From Muribaculaceae bacterium (lineage in GTDB: Bacteria; Bacteroidota; Bacteroidia; Bacteroidales; Muribaculaceae), in the NCBI GenBank assembly GCA_017399915.1, contig JAFQAS010000049.1, positions 1-64,000 on the forward strand: a stretch of DNA of 64,000 bases, written 5' to 3'. The position numbers and the translations under genes are program-made. This document shows positions 9,240 through 20,644 of this stretch, piece after piece. Below the pieces are notes generated by a model. The model was not told the DNA's origin. It did no database searches and saw nothing but the letters and a program-made list of their open reading frames with translations. Each line of letters opens with the position of its first letter. Position 1 is the first letter of the stretch.

Positions 9240-12200
9240 ATGCAAAAATTTGCAATTAAACTAATTCTACTCCTCTCTATACTCTTTTTTTCCACCAAAA
9301 ATTCAATCGCCGACACCTACCCTAAACGCGAGATGCGCTCTGCTTGGTTGGCTACCGTATGGAATCTCGATTGGCCTAAAAACGATGCAGGAAGTGCATA
9401 TACTGGCACCACATCTACGGTAAGGGACAATCAAAAGACATATCTTCGCAATATGATTCAGAAACTGAAAGCATCAGGATTTAATGCTGTAAACTTTCAA
9501 GTACGAAGCATGTGTGATGCAATGTATAATTCGAGCTACGAGCCTTGGTCATCGGCATTGACCGGAGCTCGTGGAACCGCTCCTTATGGCAATTGGGATC
9601 CCTTAGCATATTGCGTTGAAGTGTGTCATGAATTTGGCATGGAATGTCATGCATGGGTCAATCCATTTCGTTTTTGCACAAGTGCCACCCTATATAGCAC
9701 AACAAAGGACATGACCCTTCGTAATAATGGTTGGATTATTACATATGCAGCGACCGATGAAAATGGAGATGTCACATCAACCACATCAGTTCTAAACCCA
9801 GGTATTGAAGATGTACGCAATTATATTGTGGAAAATGTTTGTAAAGAAATCGTTCAAAATTATGACATTGATGGTCTGGTTTGGGACGATTATTTTTATC
9901 CAAACGGCATACCTTCAACTATAGATGTCGGTGACTATCCGCAATACCAAAGCTACATAAACTCAGGTGGGACTATGAATATGGGCGATTGGCGTCGCGA
10001 CAATGTGAATAAAACTGTGAAGTTAGCATTCGATATGATACAACGCGAAAAACCATATGTAAAGTTTGGTATCGCTCCTGCCGGTATAGCAAATGTTGGA
10101 GCAAAGGCTCACGGCATCGAACCGGCAAAAATATCCTCAAATGGATATCAATACAATGGCATTTTTGCCGACCCTTGTGCTTGGATTATTGATGGATATA
10201 TCGACTATATATCTCCCCAATTATATTGGACAACAAATCATCAATCAGCTCCTTTCAATCCTCTATGTGAATGGTGGAATAATTTAGCGGCCACATATGG
10301 TGTTCAATGTTACATCAGCCATGACATTGCAGGTAGCACTAGTACATGGAATAATAATTCTAGCGATTACACCGAGAGATTTAATCAAATCGCACAAGTT
10401 AGAAACTCATCAGCCGACTTTAACCCCGGAGAAGTATTCTACTCAGCCGGCTTTATAAATGGCCCTCGAACTTCTGGATTGGGAGATTACTTAAAAGAAA
10501 ACCTATATCAACACTATGCATTAACGCCTAAAGTCGTTCGTTCCGATGAAGAAACAATCATTGTCAACCCCGGAACAGTTGACGACATGGCTCTAAATGG
10601 TTCAACTCTATCATGGGGAGCTAAAAATATGAGCGTAACAGGATACAATTTATCAAATATACCCATGAGATATGCTGTATATGCAATCCCCTTAAATACT
10701 GGTGCAAACGATGCTAAATCAACAATCCACACCAACGATGGCGGATATAAAGCCGATTATCTCCTTGATATTACATATAACAATAGTTTTGATGTATCAT
10801 CTTACTCATCTTCATCATATTGGTATGCAGTAACAATCGTTGACCGATTTGGCCGTGAGTGGGAAGCCGCCACACTAAATGCACCTAATCTTGGCAACGT
10901 TTCATTGTCATTGAATTCGCCTGCAACAGCAAGCATGTTGCCATTTGGCGACAACACTTTTAGCTGGACAAGCGATGGGACCTCTTTCACATTCCAAATC
11001 AGCACAAGCGAGGATTTTACAGCCCCACTAATCGAACAAGTTGTCACAACAAAAAATATAACTTTTTCTACAGCTGACTTAACCGACGGAGAGACTTATT
11101 ATTGGCGCGTAATAGCATCAAAAGAATCTTACAACTCAGCATGGAGCGAGATTCGCAGTTTTACGATGGAAACCCGTCCCACAATCGCAATAACCCTGCT
11201 TACCCCCGAAAACACCAGCACTATCAACACCGAAACAATACCTTTTAGTTGGGAAGGAATAGATGGTGCAAGTTACACATTTGAACTTGCCGAATATTCG
11301 TCATTCAACGATATTTTAATTTCTACAACCACTACTGCCACAAGTTATGAAATCCCCACAACATCACTTACAGGTGGAAAAACATATTTTTGGCGTATCA
11401 AGGCCTCAAGAGACGGCTACCAATCATCGGTTTCGGATTACGCATCATTCATAACGCCTAAAGTTGAAGGTGAAACTGTTGACGGATTGACCATTGAAGA
11501 AAAATGGATTAAATCAGTCAACACCGGTAATTTCCCTGAAGAGCTTAATGCTTGTGTTAGCGCCCGCTCGATGGCTGCATATAACGGCAATGTATATATC
11601 CTCGAGCGTGCAAGCGAAACAGATTGCTCGCTATTAGAGTTTAACGGAGAAACTGGTGCATATATCAAAACTATATCTCTCAGTGGAGATATTTACACAT
11701 CTACAACCGGAAACATTGCAGGTTGGAATTATCAACCGGGCAACTGTATTTTTGCCGATGGTGCCGGAAATCTTTATATCAGTAGCCTAACCGTAACCAC
11801 TGAGACAAAACCTCTAACAGTGTGCTCTGTTGATATTTCTTCCGGTAAAACGACAAAAATATTTGAAGCGGAACTTACATCTTCTCGCTATCGCATCGAC
11901 TATGCCAATGCATTTGGGGATTTAACCAAGACAGGTGGTCAAATATGGGCAGCGACAACTACCGACAAAGTGTTTAGATGGACTCGCAATAGCGATGACT
12001 CTTGGACAGAAGAATCAACAACAATAAATGGCTACTATCCTTCTGATGCCACGTCATTAGGTAATGCACCTTCAATTCAACCCATATCGTCTTCTCAATT
12101 CATTGTTGACGGAGCTTCTACTCACCCCACCTTATACACATTTAATAGTGGAGGAAATGCAACCCTCGATAATAGTTTTGCCAACAACGCGGCAATTCAA

Positions 12201-15200
12201 CCAACTAATACAAACTATAATGGCACATACTCAATCACTATAGGTTCAACACCATTATTTATATATGTTGACGACAACAATAACGGAGGTGGTCATAGCT
12301 TCTCTATTGTTGCAAACAAACACAACTTTGATTTCGCTCAATTTCAATTTATGAAATCGGTTCCCGAAAACAAATTGGGACCAACCGTACATTCGTGGAA
12401 TCTTGACCAACCGGTGGCAATAAACAATAATGATGGTAGTGTGACGGTATTCCTTTATGCTCCTAAAAACGGGCTTGCTGCTTATCGCATTTCATTGCCT
12501 GATATACCTATCACGCTCAACTCTCCTATCAATGATGCCAAACCCGAAGAAGGATTCGACTTCTCTTGGACTGGAGTTGAAGGCGCAACATATACCCTCG
12601 AATTATCAAAGACATCGACATTTGATAATATCTCATTCTCGACAACTACAACTGCGACAAGCTATAGTTCATCAAACTTCAACCTCGCAAGCGAAACTAA
12701 ATATTATTGGAGAGTAAAAGCCTCATGCGAAAATTACATTTCCGCAACCTCTGAGGTTAGAACATTCACAAGTCCTTATAAAGAATCAACAACAGGCGAT
12801 TTATCAATTGAAGAACTTTGGAATTACAATATTTCTAATCTCCCCACCCAACTCACCGGCGACAATAAACGTTCAATGACTGCCTATAATGGCAATATTT
12901 ATTTCACATATCGAGCAAGTAAATCAGAATTATATTTATTAGAATTCAACGGCAAAACCGGTGATTTCATTCGCCAAATTACTCTAACCGGGGCTTGCGT
13001 CACCGGTGAATATGGCGCTAATGGTATATTTGTTGATGGTGGAAATAATTTGTGCGTAGTATCAATGGGGACTTCATCTAAGATTCCCGCAACAGTCTGC
13101 ACAGTTGATATATCAACAGGCCAAACAACCCAAATATTCTCTTATGGTGCTGAAAATTTACGCTTCGACTATATAAATGCCTGTGGCGACATCACTAAGA
13201 CTGGAGGAGAGATTTGGGCTGCTTCATCTAAAAACTCATCTATTACCACAAATAACAATCGCATATATCGTTGGACTCGTAAAAGCGACGGTACTTGGAC
13301 CACAGCATCTACTGTTGCAAATAGTTTCTATCCTACTACCGGAGAAACCGGCGGTACCCCTTGGGTTTTGCCTATCTCATCAACTCAATTCATTGTTGAT
13401 GGCAGTGGCAACTACCCTTCTTTATATACATTTAAAGCCGGAGGATATGCAACATTAGATGATGGTTTTAATTCAAGTTCTGAATTAAAACCTGCAGCGA
13501 TCGGAGGCGTTGGTATGCATCAACTCGAAATTGGAGGCTATCCTCTCTTCGTTTATAACAATGAAACACACGAAGGTGCCGGATTCAATTTCAACATTGC
13601 ATATAATCCATCTTCATATGATTTTGCGAATTTAGAACTTTTTTGGACTATTCCCGAAGTTAACATGGGAAAAACAAACCATCAATACGGGTTAAACTCT
13701 ATTGCATCAATCAAAAACGACGACAACTCAGCTACCGTATATGTATACGCTCCAAAAAACGGGCTTGCGGCTTATCGCATTTATTTGCCAGATATGCCTA
13801 TCACGCTAAATTCTCCTATCGACAATGTTCAAACGTTAGATGGATTTGACTTCACATGGAGTGGTGTTGACGGAGCGAAATATACAATCGAACTATCTAC
13901 TTCTGAATCGTTCGATAACATCGCATTTTCAGCCACTACCGAGGACTTAATGTATAGCTCATATAACTTCAACCTTGCAGGGTCAACTAAATATTATTGG
14001 AGAATAAAGGCCTCACACGACAATTATACAACAACCACATCGGCTGTAGCTCAATTTATTTCTCCTGAAAAGCCCACAATGACGCCACCTAAATTATTTG
14101 TGCCTTATAATGAAACTACTCACTCTTCAGACATTTCATTTGTTGCAAAAAAATCATATATATTAAATGGTGAAGAAAAAATTTATGCATCTAAATACAT
14201 TCTTGAGATATCAAGATCTGACGATTTCTCCGACATTTTCTATAGCGGAGATTCAAAATGGAAAGAAAAATCAAGTGAAGAGAGCAATTACGAAATTTGG
14301 CTACAATATACACTTCCAATATCACAATTCCCCAATGGCACATATTATTGGAGAGTCATCGCTCAAAGCAACAACTCTGATTATGGTGATGGTATATCTG
14401 AAGTGCGTTCATTTATCGTAGTGGATCAATATGACGAATCTACTACGTATAAAATGGTTCGTGAAAATTCAAGTTATTCTGAAATAGGGCTTGGTGGCAA
14501 CAATTACATCTCACTTTATAATAATTGGATTCGTTCAGCAACTTATAATAATGGCATTTCACAAGCTAACAGAGGTATATATGCTCGTGGGTTCTGCGTT
14601 CGTCCCGACAAAAATGGCGAACAAAACGGAATGGATATAATATACATTCCAAATGACGATAACTCAAATGCAAATCTCGACTATTACAATGCCGCAACCG
14701 GAGAGTTTCTCGGCACCCTTCAAATGACAGCAACCGATGGGACTACTATAGCCACATCAACATATCCTTGTAATGGTCTATTTGTAGACAACGCCGGAAA
14801 TCTTTGTTTTTACAACTTGGCAGGAGCAGGAGGTGTTTTACAATTGTGTACCGTTGATGTTGATTTAACTAAAAAAACAGCTGTAGCCACCGAACGATTT
14901 AGCTATACTGTCACAAATCGGGTCGACCATTGTCGTGCTTATGGCGATGTTTCAAGCAAGGATTTCACCCTTTTTGGAGCAGCGAGTGGAACCAATACAA
15001 TCTATCGCTGGAGCGTTTCTGGTAGCAATGTAGATTTTAAAAATAAATCTATTTCTACAAATACAACCGACTTTGGATATAATATTATGGCATTCCCCGT
15101 AAGCGAAAATTTGGTATATATCAACGGGAACTCTTCAAATCTTGCTCTTTACGACTTTGATGAAGGCAAATACAAAAACCAATTCACTCAATCAAACACA

Positions 15201-15767
15201 GCTTTATGTGGTGGTGGATTTTTCATTCACAACAATGCCAATCATTTTATGGTATACCCAAACACAGGAGGTAGCGCAAGTCAGCATCAATATAAAGTTT
15301 TATCAATTGAAAATATTGCCAATGGTAATTCGGGGTCAACTACTCGTTGGAACATTCCTACCGACGAAAACGCATTACCGGCTCAATCCAGCGATAAAAC
15401 TTATGGGACAATGCTTATTGACTATCTCCCAAAGTTAGGGTCCACCACTAAAAGTGCGAATAGAAACCCCAATACAACATCGGTTTATCTATATGTTCCC
15501 GGCAGTGGATTGGCATCATATTCAATCACCAGCCATATCGTAACCGGGGCTGAAAACATTGAAAGCAATAGCATTAAAATCGCAACTACTCAAGATGAAA
15601 TAAAATTTGGTTGCGAGGTTGATAATGCTCAAATATATACATTATCGGGAATGTTGATCAACTCTGTTGACAATGCGTCTTCGATAGAAAAGCCTGCAAA
15701 CAAAGGTGTGTATATACTTCGCCTCACAATTGAAGGAATCACAACTATACATAAGATAATAATATAA
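9240..15767 (+). CDS. Giant GHL10 glycosidase-like protein with Fn3 and propeller repeats
   Basis: A 2175-residue secreted protein. Signal peptide at 1-24, then a family-10 glycosidase-like (GHL10) barrel at about 29-380 with the usual phrases KREMRSAWLATVWNLDWP, YEPWSSALTG, HAWVNPFRF and DGLVWDDYFYP. Fn3-like beta domains with the phrase YYWRV or YFWRI lie at about 555-740, 1088-1180, 1520-1610 and 1615-1727. Three large propeller-like blocks lie at about 750-1080, 1187-1515 and 1733-2098; the first two open with SIEE- or TIEE-type sequence, carry AYNGN and end KNGLAAYRI. The last about 47 residues (IYTLSGMLINSV ... KGVYILRL) look like a Por/T9SS-type sorting tail. It probably binds or cleaves a polysaccharide or peptidoglycan-like glycan outside the cell; the substrate is unknown. 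A paralogue follows after 24 bp. Confidence 0.88.
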   Translation: MQKFAIKLILLLSILFFSTKNSIADTYPKREMRSAWLATVWNLDWPKNDAGSAYTGTTSTVRDNQKTYLRNMIQKLKASGFNAVNFQVRSMCDAMYNSSYEPWSSALTGARGTAPYGNWDPLAYCVEVCHEFGMECHAWVNPFRFCTSATLYSTTKDMTLRNNGWIITYAATDENGDVTSTTSVLNPGIEDVRNYIVENVCKEIVQNYDIDGLVWDDYFYPNGIPSTIDVGDYPQYQSYINSGGTMNMGDWRRDNVNKTVKLAFDMIQREKPYVKFGIAPAGIANVGAKAHGIEPAKISSNGYQYNGIFADPCAWIIDGYIDYISPQLYWTTNHQSAPFNPLCEWWNNLAATYGVQCYISHDIAGSTSTWNNNSSDYTERFNQIAQVRNSSADFNPGEVFYSAGFINGPRTSGLGDYLKENLYQHYALTPKVVRSDEETIIVNPGTVDDMALNGSTLSWGAKNMSVTGYNLSNIPMRYAVYAIPLNTGANDAKSTIHTNDGGYKADYLLDITYNNSFDVSSYSSSSYWYAVTIVDRFGREWEAATLNAPNLGNVSLSLNSPATASMLPFGDNTFSWTSDGTSFTFQISTSEDFTAPLIEQVVTTKNITFSTADLTDGETYYWRVIASKESYNSAWSEIRSFTMETRPTIAITLLTPENTSTINTETIPFSWEGIDGASYTFELAEYSSFNDILISTTTTATSYEIPTTSLTGGKTYFWRIKASRDGYQSSVSDYASFITPKVEGETVDGLTIEEKWIKSVNTGNFPEELNACVSARSMAAYNGNVYILERASETDCSLLEFNGETGAYIKTISLSGDIYTSTTGNIAGWNYQPGNCIFADGAGNLYISSLTVTTETKPLTVCSVDISSGKTTKIFEAELTSSRYRIDYANAFGDLTKTGGQIWAATTTDKVFRWTRNSDDSWTEESTTINGYYPSDATSLGNAPSIQPISSSQFIVDGASTHPTLYTFNSGGNATLDNSFANNAAIQPTNTNYNGTYSITIGSTPLFIYVDDNNNGGGHSFSIVANKHNFDFAQFQFMKSVPENKLGPTVHSWNLDQPVAINNNDGSVTVFLYAPKNGLAAYRISLPDIPITLNSPINDAKPEEGFDFSWTGVEGATYTLELSKTSTFDNISFSTTTTATSYSSSNFNLASETKYYWRVKASCENYISATSEVRTFTSPYKESTTGDLSIEELWNYNISNLPTQLTGDNKRSMTAYNGNIYFTYRASKSELYLLEFNGKTGDFIRQITLTGACVTGEYGANGIFVDGGNNLCVVSMGTSSKIPATVCTVDISTGQTTQIFSYGAENLRFDYINACGDITKTGGEIWAASSKNSSITTNNNRIYRWTRKSDGTWTTASTVANSFYPTTGETGGTPWVLPISSTQFIVDGSGNYPSLYTFKAGGYATLDDGFNSSSELKPAAIGGVGMHQLEIGGYPLFVYNNETHEGAGFNFNIAYNPSSYDFANLELFWTIPEVNMGKTNHQYGLNSIASIKNDDNSATVYVYAPKNGLAAYRIYLPDMPITLNSPIDNVQTLDGFDFTWSGVDGAKYTIELSTSESFDNIAFSATTEDLMYSSYNFNLAGSTKYYWRIKASHDNYTTTTSAVAQFISPEKPTMTPPKLFVPYNETTHSSDISFVAKKSYILNGEEKIYASKYILEISRSDDFSDIFYSGDSKWKEKSSEESNYEIWLQYTLPISQFPNGTYYWRVIAQSNNSDYGDGISEVRSFIVVDQYDESTTYKMVRENSSYSEIGLGGNNYISLYNNWIRSATYNNGISQANRGIYARGFCVRPDKNGEQNGMDIIYIPNDDNSNANLDYYNAATGEFLGTLQMTATDGTTIATSTYPCNGLFVDNAGNLCFYNLAGAGGVLQLCTVDVDLTKKTAVATERFSYTVTNRVDHCRAYGDVSSKDFTLFGAASGTNTIYRWSVSGSNVDFKNKSISTNTTDFGYNIMAFPVSENLVYINGNSSNLALYDFDEGKYKNQFTQSNTALCGGGFFIHNNANHFMVYPNTGGSASQHQYKVLSIENIANGNSGSTTRWNIPTDENALPAQSSDKTYGTMLIDYLPKLGSTTKSANRNPNTTSVYLYVPGSGLASYSITSHIVTGAENIESNSIKIATTQDEIKFGCEVDNAQIYTLSGMLINSVDNASSIEKPANKGVYILRLTIEGITTIHKIII

Positions 15768-15791
15768 ACAACTTAAATAATAATACTTTTT

Positions 15792-18700
15792 ATGAAAAAG
15801 AACTTCTTAAAAATCACAGTGTCGCTATTGGCAATGTTGCTTGCAATGCCTGCATGGGCTGCAACAACTCCCAAACGCGAACACCGCTCAGTGTGGGTAA
15901 CTACTGCATGGCGCATGTGTTGGCCTACTGATGCCGGAACAACTACTACTGTTGCTGCTTCACAACAAGCCGAAGCTATCCAGTATCTCGACTTGCTTCA
16001 AGAAAATGGGTTTAACTGTGTTTATTTCCAAGTGCGTGGCATGAGCGATGCCATGTATAAATCAAGCTACGAACCATGGTCGAGCTATGTGAGTGGTACT
16101 CGTGGTTCTGCTCCTGCGTATGACCCTCTTGCTTTTTGGATTGAAGAATGTCACAAACGTGGCATGGAACTATTTGCATGGGTAAACCCCTACCGTTATG
16201 AATCATCGATATCGGGAGCTTCTTGGACCGGAGCAAATGACTATCGTACAACCCACCCCGAATGGATTCTTGAGTATAATAACATGAGTATTCTCAATCC
16301 CGGTCTTGAAGCTGTTCAAACTCGCATCGTTGATGTGTGTCGTGAAATCGTAGGTAACTACGATGTTGATGGTCTTGTATTTGATGACTATTTCTACCTT
16401 AATAGCATTCCCAATTCTTACGATGCCGACACTTATAGCGCATCAGGTTCTTCACTTTCACAAGCCGACTGGCGTCGTGATAATGTGAATACAATGGTTC
16501 GCAAGGTTTATAATATGGTTCAGTCAACCAAACCATACGTAAAATTTGGCATCTCTCCTGCCGGTGTTTCTAAAACATCTGCTTCAAAATATGGCATTTC
16601 AACCAGTTCTATCAGCTCGGCAAGCGACTGGCAATACTCACAAATCTATTCCGACCCATTGGCATGGCTTGGTGAAGGTACTGTTGACTTTATCTCTCCC
16701 CAAATCTATTGGATTACATCTCACTCAACCAACCCATATGGGCCACTATCTAAATGGTGGAGCGATGCTTGTGCTGATGTATTTGGTCGTCATTTCTATT
16801 CCAGCCACTCTATTTCATTCTTAGATGGAGCGAATACCACCTCTAACTGGTCAGAAGTTGCGACACAAGTTCAATACAATCGCGACTACGATGGACTCAA
16901 TGCCCCCGGTTGTGTTTTCTTCGGTTCTCGAGACCTCACAGGTAAACGCAATAGTGGTGTTGCCGAGTATTTGAAATCAAATAAATTCCAAAATATTGCA
17001 CTTCCTCCTTGCTTGACTTGGAAATCAAGTTATGCATATAATCCCGGAACAGTATCAGGACTCACTCTATCAGGCACTACACTTTCTTGGAATGGCTATG
17101 ACAATATGCGCTATGTAGTGTATGCTGTTCCTACAAACATTACAATCTCAGGCGAGATTCCCTCAGATTATATCATCGGCAACCCTTACTCTACAACCTT
17201 TGATGTATCATCTTACACAAGTGGTTATAAACTTGGGGTATCAGTGTTTGACCGCTATGGTAATGAATATGAAGTAACATGGTTGGGCGATGATGGCGGT
17301 TCAGGCGAAGAACCGGGAACTTCAACCGAACTTGAACGCACCACAATCAACACTCCTTCTGATGGTTCAACAGTGCAAGCAGGCTTCACATTTGGCTGGA
17401 CTGCAAACTCGGTAAGTGGCGTTTCTTATCGTCTTGAAGTTGCAACCTCAAACACTTTCAGCGACGTCATCTTCTCAGCAACCACAGGTAGCACAAGCTA
17501 TTCATCTTCATCTATCTCTTTCACTGAAGGAGCTACTTACTATTGGCGTGTTATTACATCAAAAGAGGGTTATACCAGCTCTACTTCATGGGTAGGTTCA
17601 TTTACTATTGCCACATCGGGTAGTACACCTTCTACACCAACCGATGTGGTAAAAGACCCAAGCACATATAACACAGTTAACGGTTATTCTATCGAAAGCC
17701 TTTGGATGTATTCGGTTAACACCTCTAACTTTCCAACTCAACTTGGAGGCGACCAACGTGGTATGGCAGCATACAATGGCAATGTATATATCTCTCAACG
17801 CGATGGTCAACTTCTTGAATTTAGCGGTGAAACAGGTGAATACCTTCGTTCAATCACTCTCACCGGTGACTGCTTAACCGATGCAAGTGGCAACACTCTT
17901 CAATATAAATGTCAAGACCTCTTTGTTGACGCAGCAAATAACCTCTGCATAAGCAACATGACTCTTGATTGTTCATCAGTTCCACTAACCATTTGTACAA
18001 TTGATGTTAATACGGGAGCAACAACTCGAGTATTTAATATGACCACTACATTAGGCGGACGTATTGACTTCGTTGCTGTTCGTGGTGATGTAAACACTAC
18101 CGGTTGCGAACTTTGGGCTGCTGTTGCAAATTCAAACTATGTATATCGTTGGACTCGCAATGCAAGTGGCTATTGGGCAATTGCTTATACATCAGTAAAC
18201 ACTTACTATCCCTCAGGCAGTGCAACAACTAATAGTACAGCCCCTCGCATTATGCCAATATCAAACACCCAATTCATTCTCGATGGGCACAATTCGGCTC
18301 CGGCACTTTATACATTTAGTGCAAGTGGAACTGCTACATACAATGATGGTTTCGGAAGCAACACAGCGATAGCTCCAAGTGCCAACAACTGGAACGGAGT
18401 GTCGCAAGCTACTCTTAACGGAATGCCTATTTTCGCATACGTGTCGGGCATCGGTCCTAACACATTCACTATTGTAACCAATCCATCAAGTTTCAAATTC
18501 GCTTCAATGTCTAAACTTTGGACAGTTCCTGCTAATGGTTTAGGTTCTGAAGCAAACTCTTATGTTACATCTAAACCCACAATGGTTAATAACAGTGATG
18601 GTTCGGTTACGTTGTATATTTATACACCTAACAACGGTCTTGCCGCTTATAAACTCACGGCAAGTTCCACTGTTGTTACTCCTCAACTCGACGCCGTATC

Positions 18701-20624
18701 GTTAAGCACTCCTATAGGTGGCACAACAGCTGCTAAAGGATTTAGTTTTGGTTGGAGCTCTATCTCAGGTGCAACTTATACTCTCGAAGTGTCTAAATCA
18801 TCAACATTCGCCACCATTGATTTCATGGCTTCAACAACAAGCAATAGCTACTTATCTTCCAACTTCAATCTCGCAGCCAACACCACCTATTACTGGCGAG
18901 TGAAAGCATCGAAAGATGGCTACCTCTCATCTACTTCAGGTGTGGCTTCATTTAAGACTGCTCAAGAAGCCCTTGCGTCTGTAACATTGACAAGCCCTAT
19001 AGGAGGAGCAACCGTTGAAGATGGCTTTACATTTAATTGGAGTGCAATTTCAGGTGCAACATATACACTCGAAATTTCTGCAGTTGCTACATTTGCATCT
19101 ATTATGTACTCAATTGAAACTACTTCAACCAGTTTTTCTTCTGCAAGTTTGGATTTCATGGATGGCACAAAATACTATTGGCGTGTGAAAGCCGATACCG
19201 ATGATGCAACCGAATCGGTTTCTGCTACTGAATCATTCACAACCAAGCAAGCAGAGGTTATTAATCCTGAACCAAATCCTTCTGATTCTCCAACCGAAGG
19301 TGTAGAATACGATACAAAAAACAACCTAAGCATCAAAAACCTTTGGATTTACTCAATCCAAAAAGGGAATTTCCACGAAGAACTTGGTCGTGACCAACGT
19401 GGTATGGCTGCTTACAACGGCAAAGTATATATCTCGGAACGTGCAAACGGTGCTGGGTTCCTTCTTGAATTTGATGGCAACTCAGGTAAATTCCTTCGCA
19501 AAATCACTCTTTCTGGCGAATATTCAAGCCTTTCTGATGGTTATACATTAGGATATCCTTGTAATGATGTATTTGTTGATGGAGGTGGGCACCTTTGTGT
19601 AGCAAATATGATTACATCTTCTTCGGCAAGTAGCCAATTAAATATTTCTATTGTTGATGTTGAAACAGGTGCTACTACTCGCGTATTTGAAACAGGTATT
19701 TCAAATGCTAAATTACGTATCGATAACTGCATGGCATGGGGTGACCTCACTAAAGCCGGATCAAAAGTTTATGCAGCTCCATCGGGAAATTCTGCAACAT
19801 CAACAAATTTTCGCAAACGCATCTATTGCTGGACTCGCAATAAAGATTATACTGCTGGCGTAACTGATCTTTACAACGAGTGGAATCTTGGATATAACAC
19901 AGTTAGAGCATTATATCCATCATCAGCATCTAACTTTGGCAATGCCCCTCGCGTATTACCTGTTGGAGATAATCGTATCATTGTTGATGGTTCAGCCGTA
20001 TATCCAACATTATACAATTATAATACCGGTTGGAATGGTGCAACATCTACTATTGAAGATAGTTTTGATTCTAATAGCAGCATAAAACCTGCAGGTATGT
20101 TAAGCGCCGGTATGTGTGTTGGCGCAATTAATGGTCGCAACCTATACATTTATAGTTTTAACGATGACATTGCTGAGTTCCATAACTTTGCTATTCTTCT
20201 TAATCCAAACGACTTTAGTTATGCCGATATGGAAATACTTTGGAAAATTCCACAAGCAGGCCTTGGTAATGTGGGTAACTCATTTGTTTCTTCTATTCCG
20301 GCAACTCAAAAGAATGCTGATGGTTCATTGAATCTTTATATCTACACTCCATCAAATGGTCTTGCTGCTTATCGCATCGACGACTCAACAACAAGTATAC
20401 AAGGTATTGAGTTCAACACTAAATTAAGCATCAACGCATATAACAAGACTATCCATTGTTCTGAAGCTGTAAACATGATTAAAGTGTTCACCCCTGCCGG
20501 TGTAAAAGTTGCCGAAGGTGAAAATTGCCAATCACTCAATGTGGCAAACCTCGCAAAAGGCATCTACCTTGTTCGCGCAACAAACGATGGCGAAACAATC
20601 TCAGAAAGCATTGTTATCAAATAA
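15792..20624 (+). CDS. Second giant GHL10 glycosidase-like protein, paralogue of its neighbour
   Basis: A 1610-residue secreted protein with the same plan as the upstream gene but shorter. Signal peptide 1-23 (AMPAWA), GHL10 barrel at about 25-375 (KREHRSVWVTTAWRMCWP, YEPWSSYVSGTRG, FAWVNPYRY, DGLVFDDYFYL), Fn3-like domains at about 513-605, 965-1055 and 1062-1151, and two propeller-like blocks at about 630-955 and 1179-1530, each ending NGLAAYKL or NGLAAYRI. A C-terminal sorting-like tail covers about 1545-1610 (IKVFTPAGVKVAEG ... KGIYLVRATNDGE). It is probably cotranscribed from the promoter near 9120 and works alongside its paralogue on the same glycan. The DNA is less repetitive than its neighbour. 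Confidence 0.88.
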   Translation: MKKNFLKITVSLLAMLLAMPAWAATTPKREHRSVWVTTAWRMCWPTDAGTTTTVAASQQAEAIQYLDLLQENGFNCVYFQVRGMSDAMYKSSYEPWSSYVSGTRGSAPAYDPLAFWIEECHKRGMELFAWVNPYRYESSISGASWTGANDYRTTHPEWILEYNNMSILNPGLEAVQTRIVDVCREIVGNYDVDGLVFDDYFYLNSIPNSYDADTYSASGSSLSQADWRRDNVNTMVRKVYNMVQSTKPYVKFGISPAGVSKTSASKYGISTSSISSASDWQYSQIYSDPLAWLGEGTVDFISPQIYWITSHSTNPYGPLSKWWSDACADVFGRHFYSSHSISFLDGANTTSNWSEVATQVQYNRDYDGLNAPGCVFFGSRDLTGKRNSGVAEYLKSNKFQNIALPPCLTWKSSYAYNPGTVSGLTLSGTTLSWNGYDNMRYVVYAVPTNITISGEIPSDYIIGNPYSTTFDVSSYTSGYKLGVSVFDRYGNEYEVTWLGDDGGSGEEPGTSTELERTTINTPSDGSTVQAGFTFGWTANSVSGVSYRLEVATSNTFSDVIFSATTGSTSYSSSSISFTEGATYYWRVITSKEGYTSSTSWVGSFTIATSGSTPSTPTDVVKDPSTYNTVNGYSIESLWMYSVNTSNFPTQLGGDQRGMAAYNGNVYISQRDGQLLEFSGETGEYLRSITLTGDCLTDASGNTLQYKCQDLFVDAANNLCISNMTLDCSSVPLTICTIDVNTGATTRVFNMTTTLGGRIDFVAVRGDVNTTGCELWAAVANSNYVYRWTRNASGYWAIAYTSVNTYYPSGSATTNSTAPRIMPISNTQFILDGHNSAPALYTFSASGTATYNDGFGSNTAIAPSANNWNGVSQATLNGMPIFAYVSGIGPNTFTIVTNPSSFKFASMSKLWTVPANGLGSEANSYVTSKPTMVNNSDGSVTLYIYTPNNGLAAYKLTASSTVVTPQLDAVSLSTPIGGTTAAKGFSFGWSSISGATYTLEVSKSSTFATIDFMASTTSNSYLSSNFNLAANTTYYWRVKASKDGYLSSTSGVASFKTAQEALASVTLTSPIGGATVEDGFTFNWSAISGATYTLEISAVATFASIMYSIETTSTSFSSASLDFMDGTKYYWRVKADTDDATESVSATESFTTKQAEVINPEPNPSDSPTEGVEYDTKNNLSIKNLWIYSIQKGNFHEELGRDQRGMAAYNGKVYISERANGAGFLLEFDGNSGKFLRKITLSGEYSSLSDGYTLGYPCNDVFVDGGGHLCVANMITSSSASSQLNISIVDVETGATTRVFETGISNAKLRIDNCMAWGDLTKAGSKVYAAPSGNSATSTNFRKRIYCWTRNKDYTAGVTDLYNEWNLGYNTVRALYPSSASNFGNAPRVLPVGDNRIIVDGSAVYPTLYNYNTGWNGATSTIEDSFDSNSSIKPAGMLSAGMCVGAINGRNLYIYSFNDDIAEFHNFAILLNPNDFSYADMEILWKIPQAGLGNVGNSFVSSIPATQKNADGSLNLYIYTPSNGLAAYRIDDSTTSIQGIEFNTKLSINAYNKTIHCSEAVNMIKVFTPAGVKVAEGENCQSLNVANLAKGIYLVRATNDGETISESIVIK

Positions 20625-20644
20625 CATTGAATTCTAAATAACAC

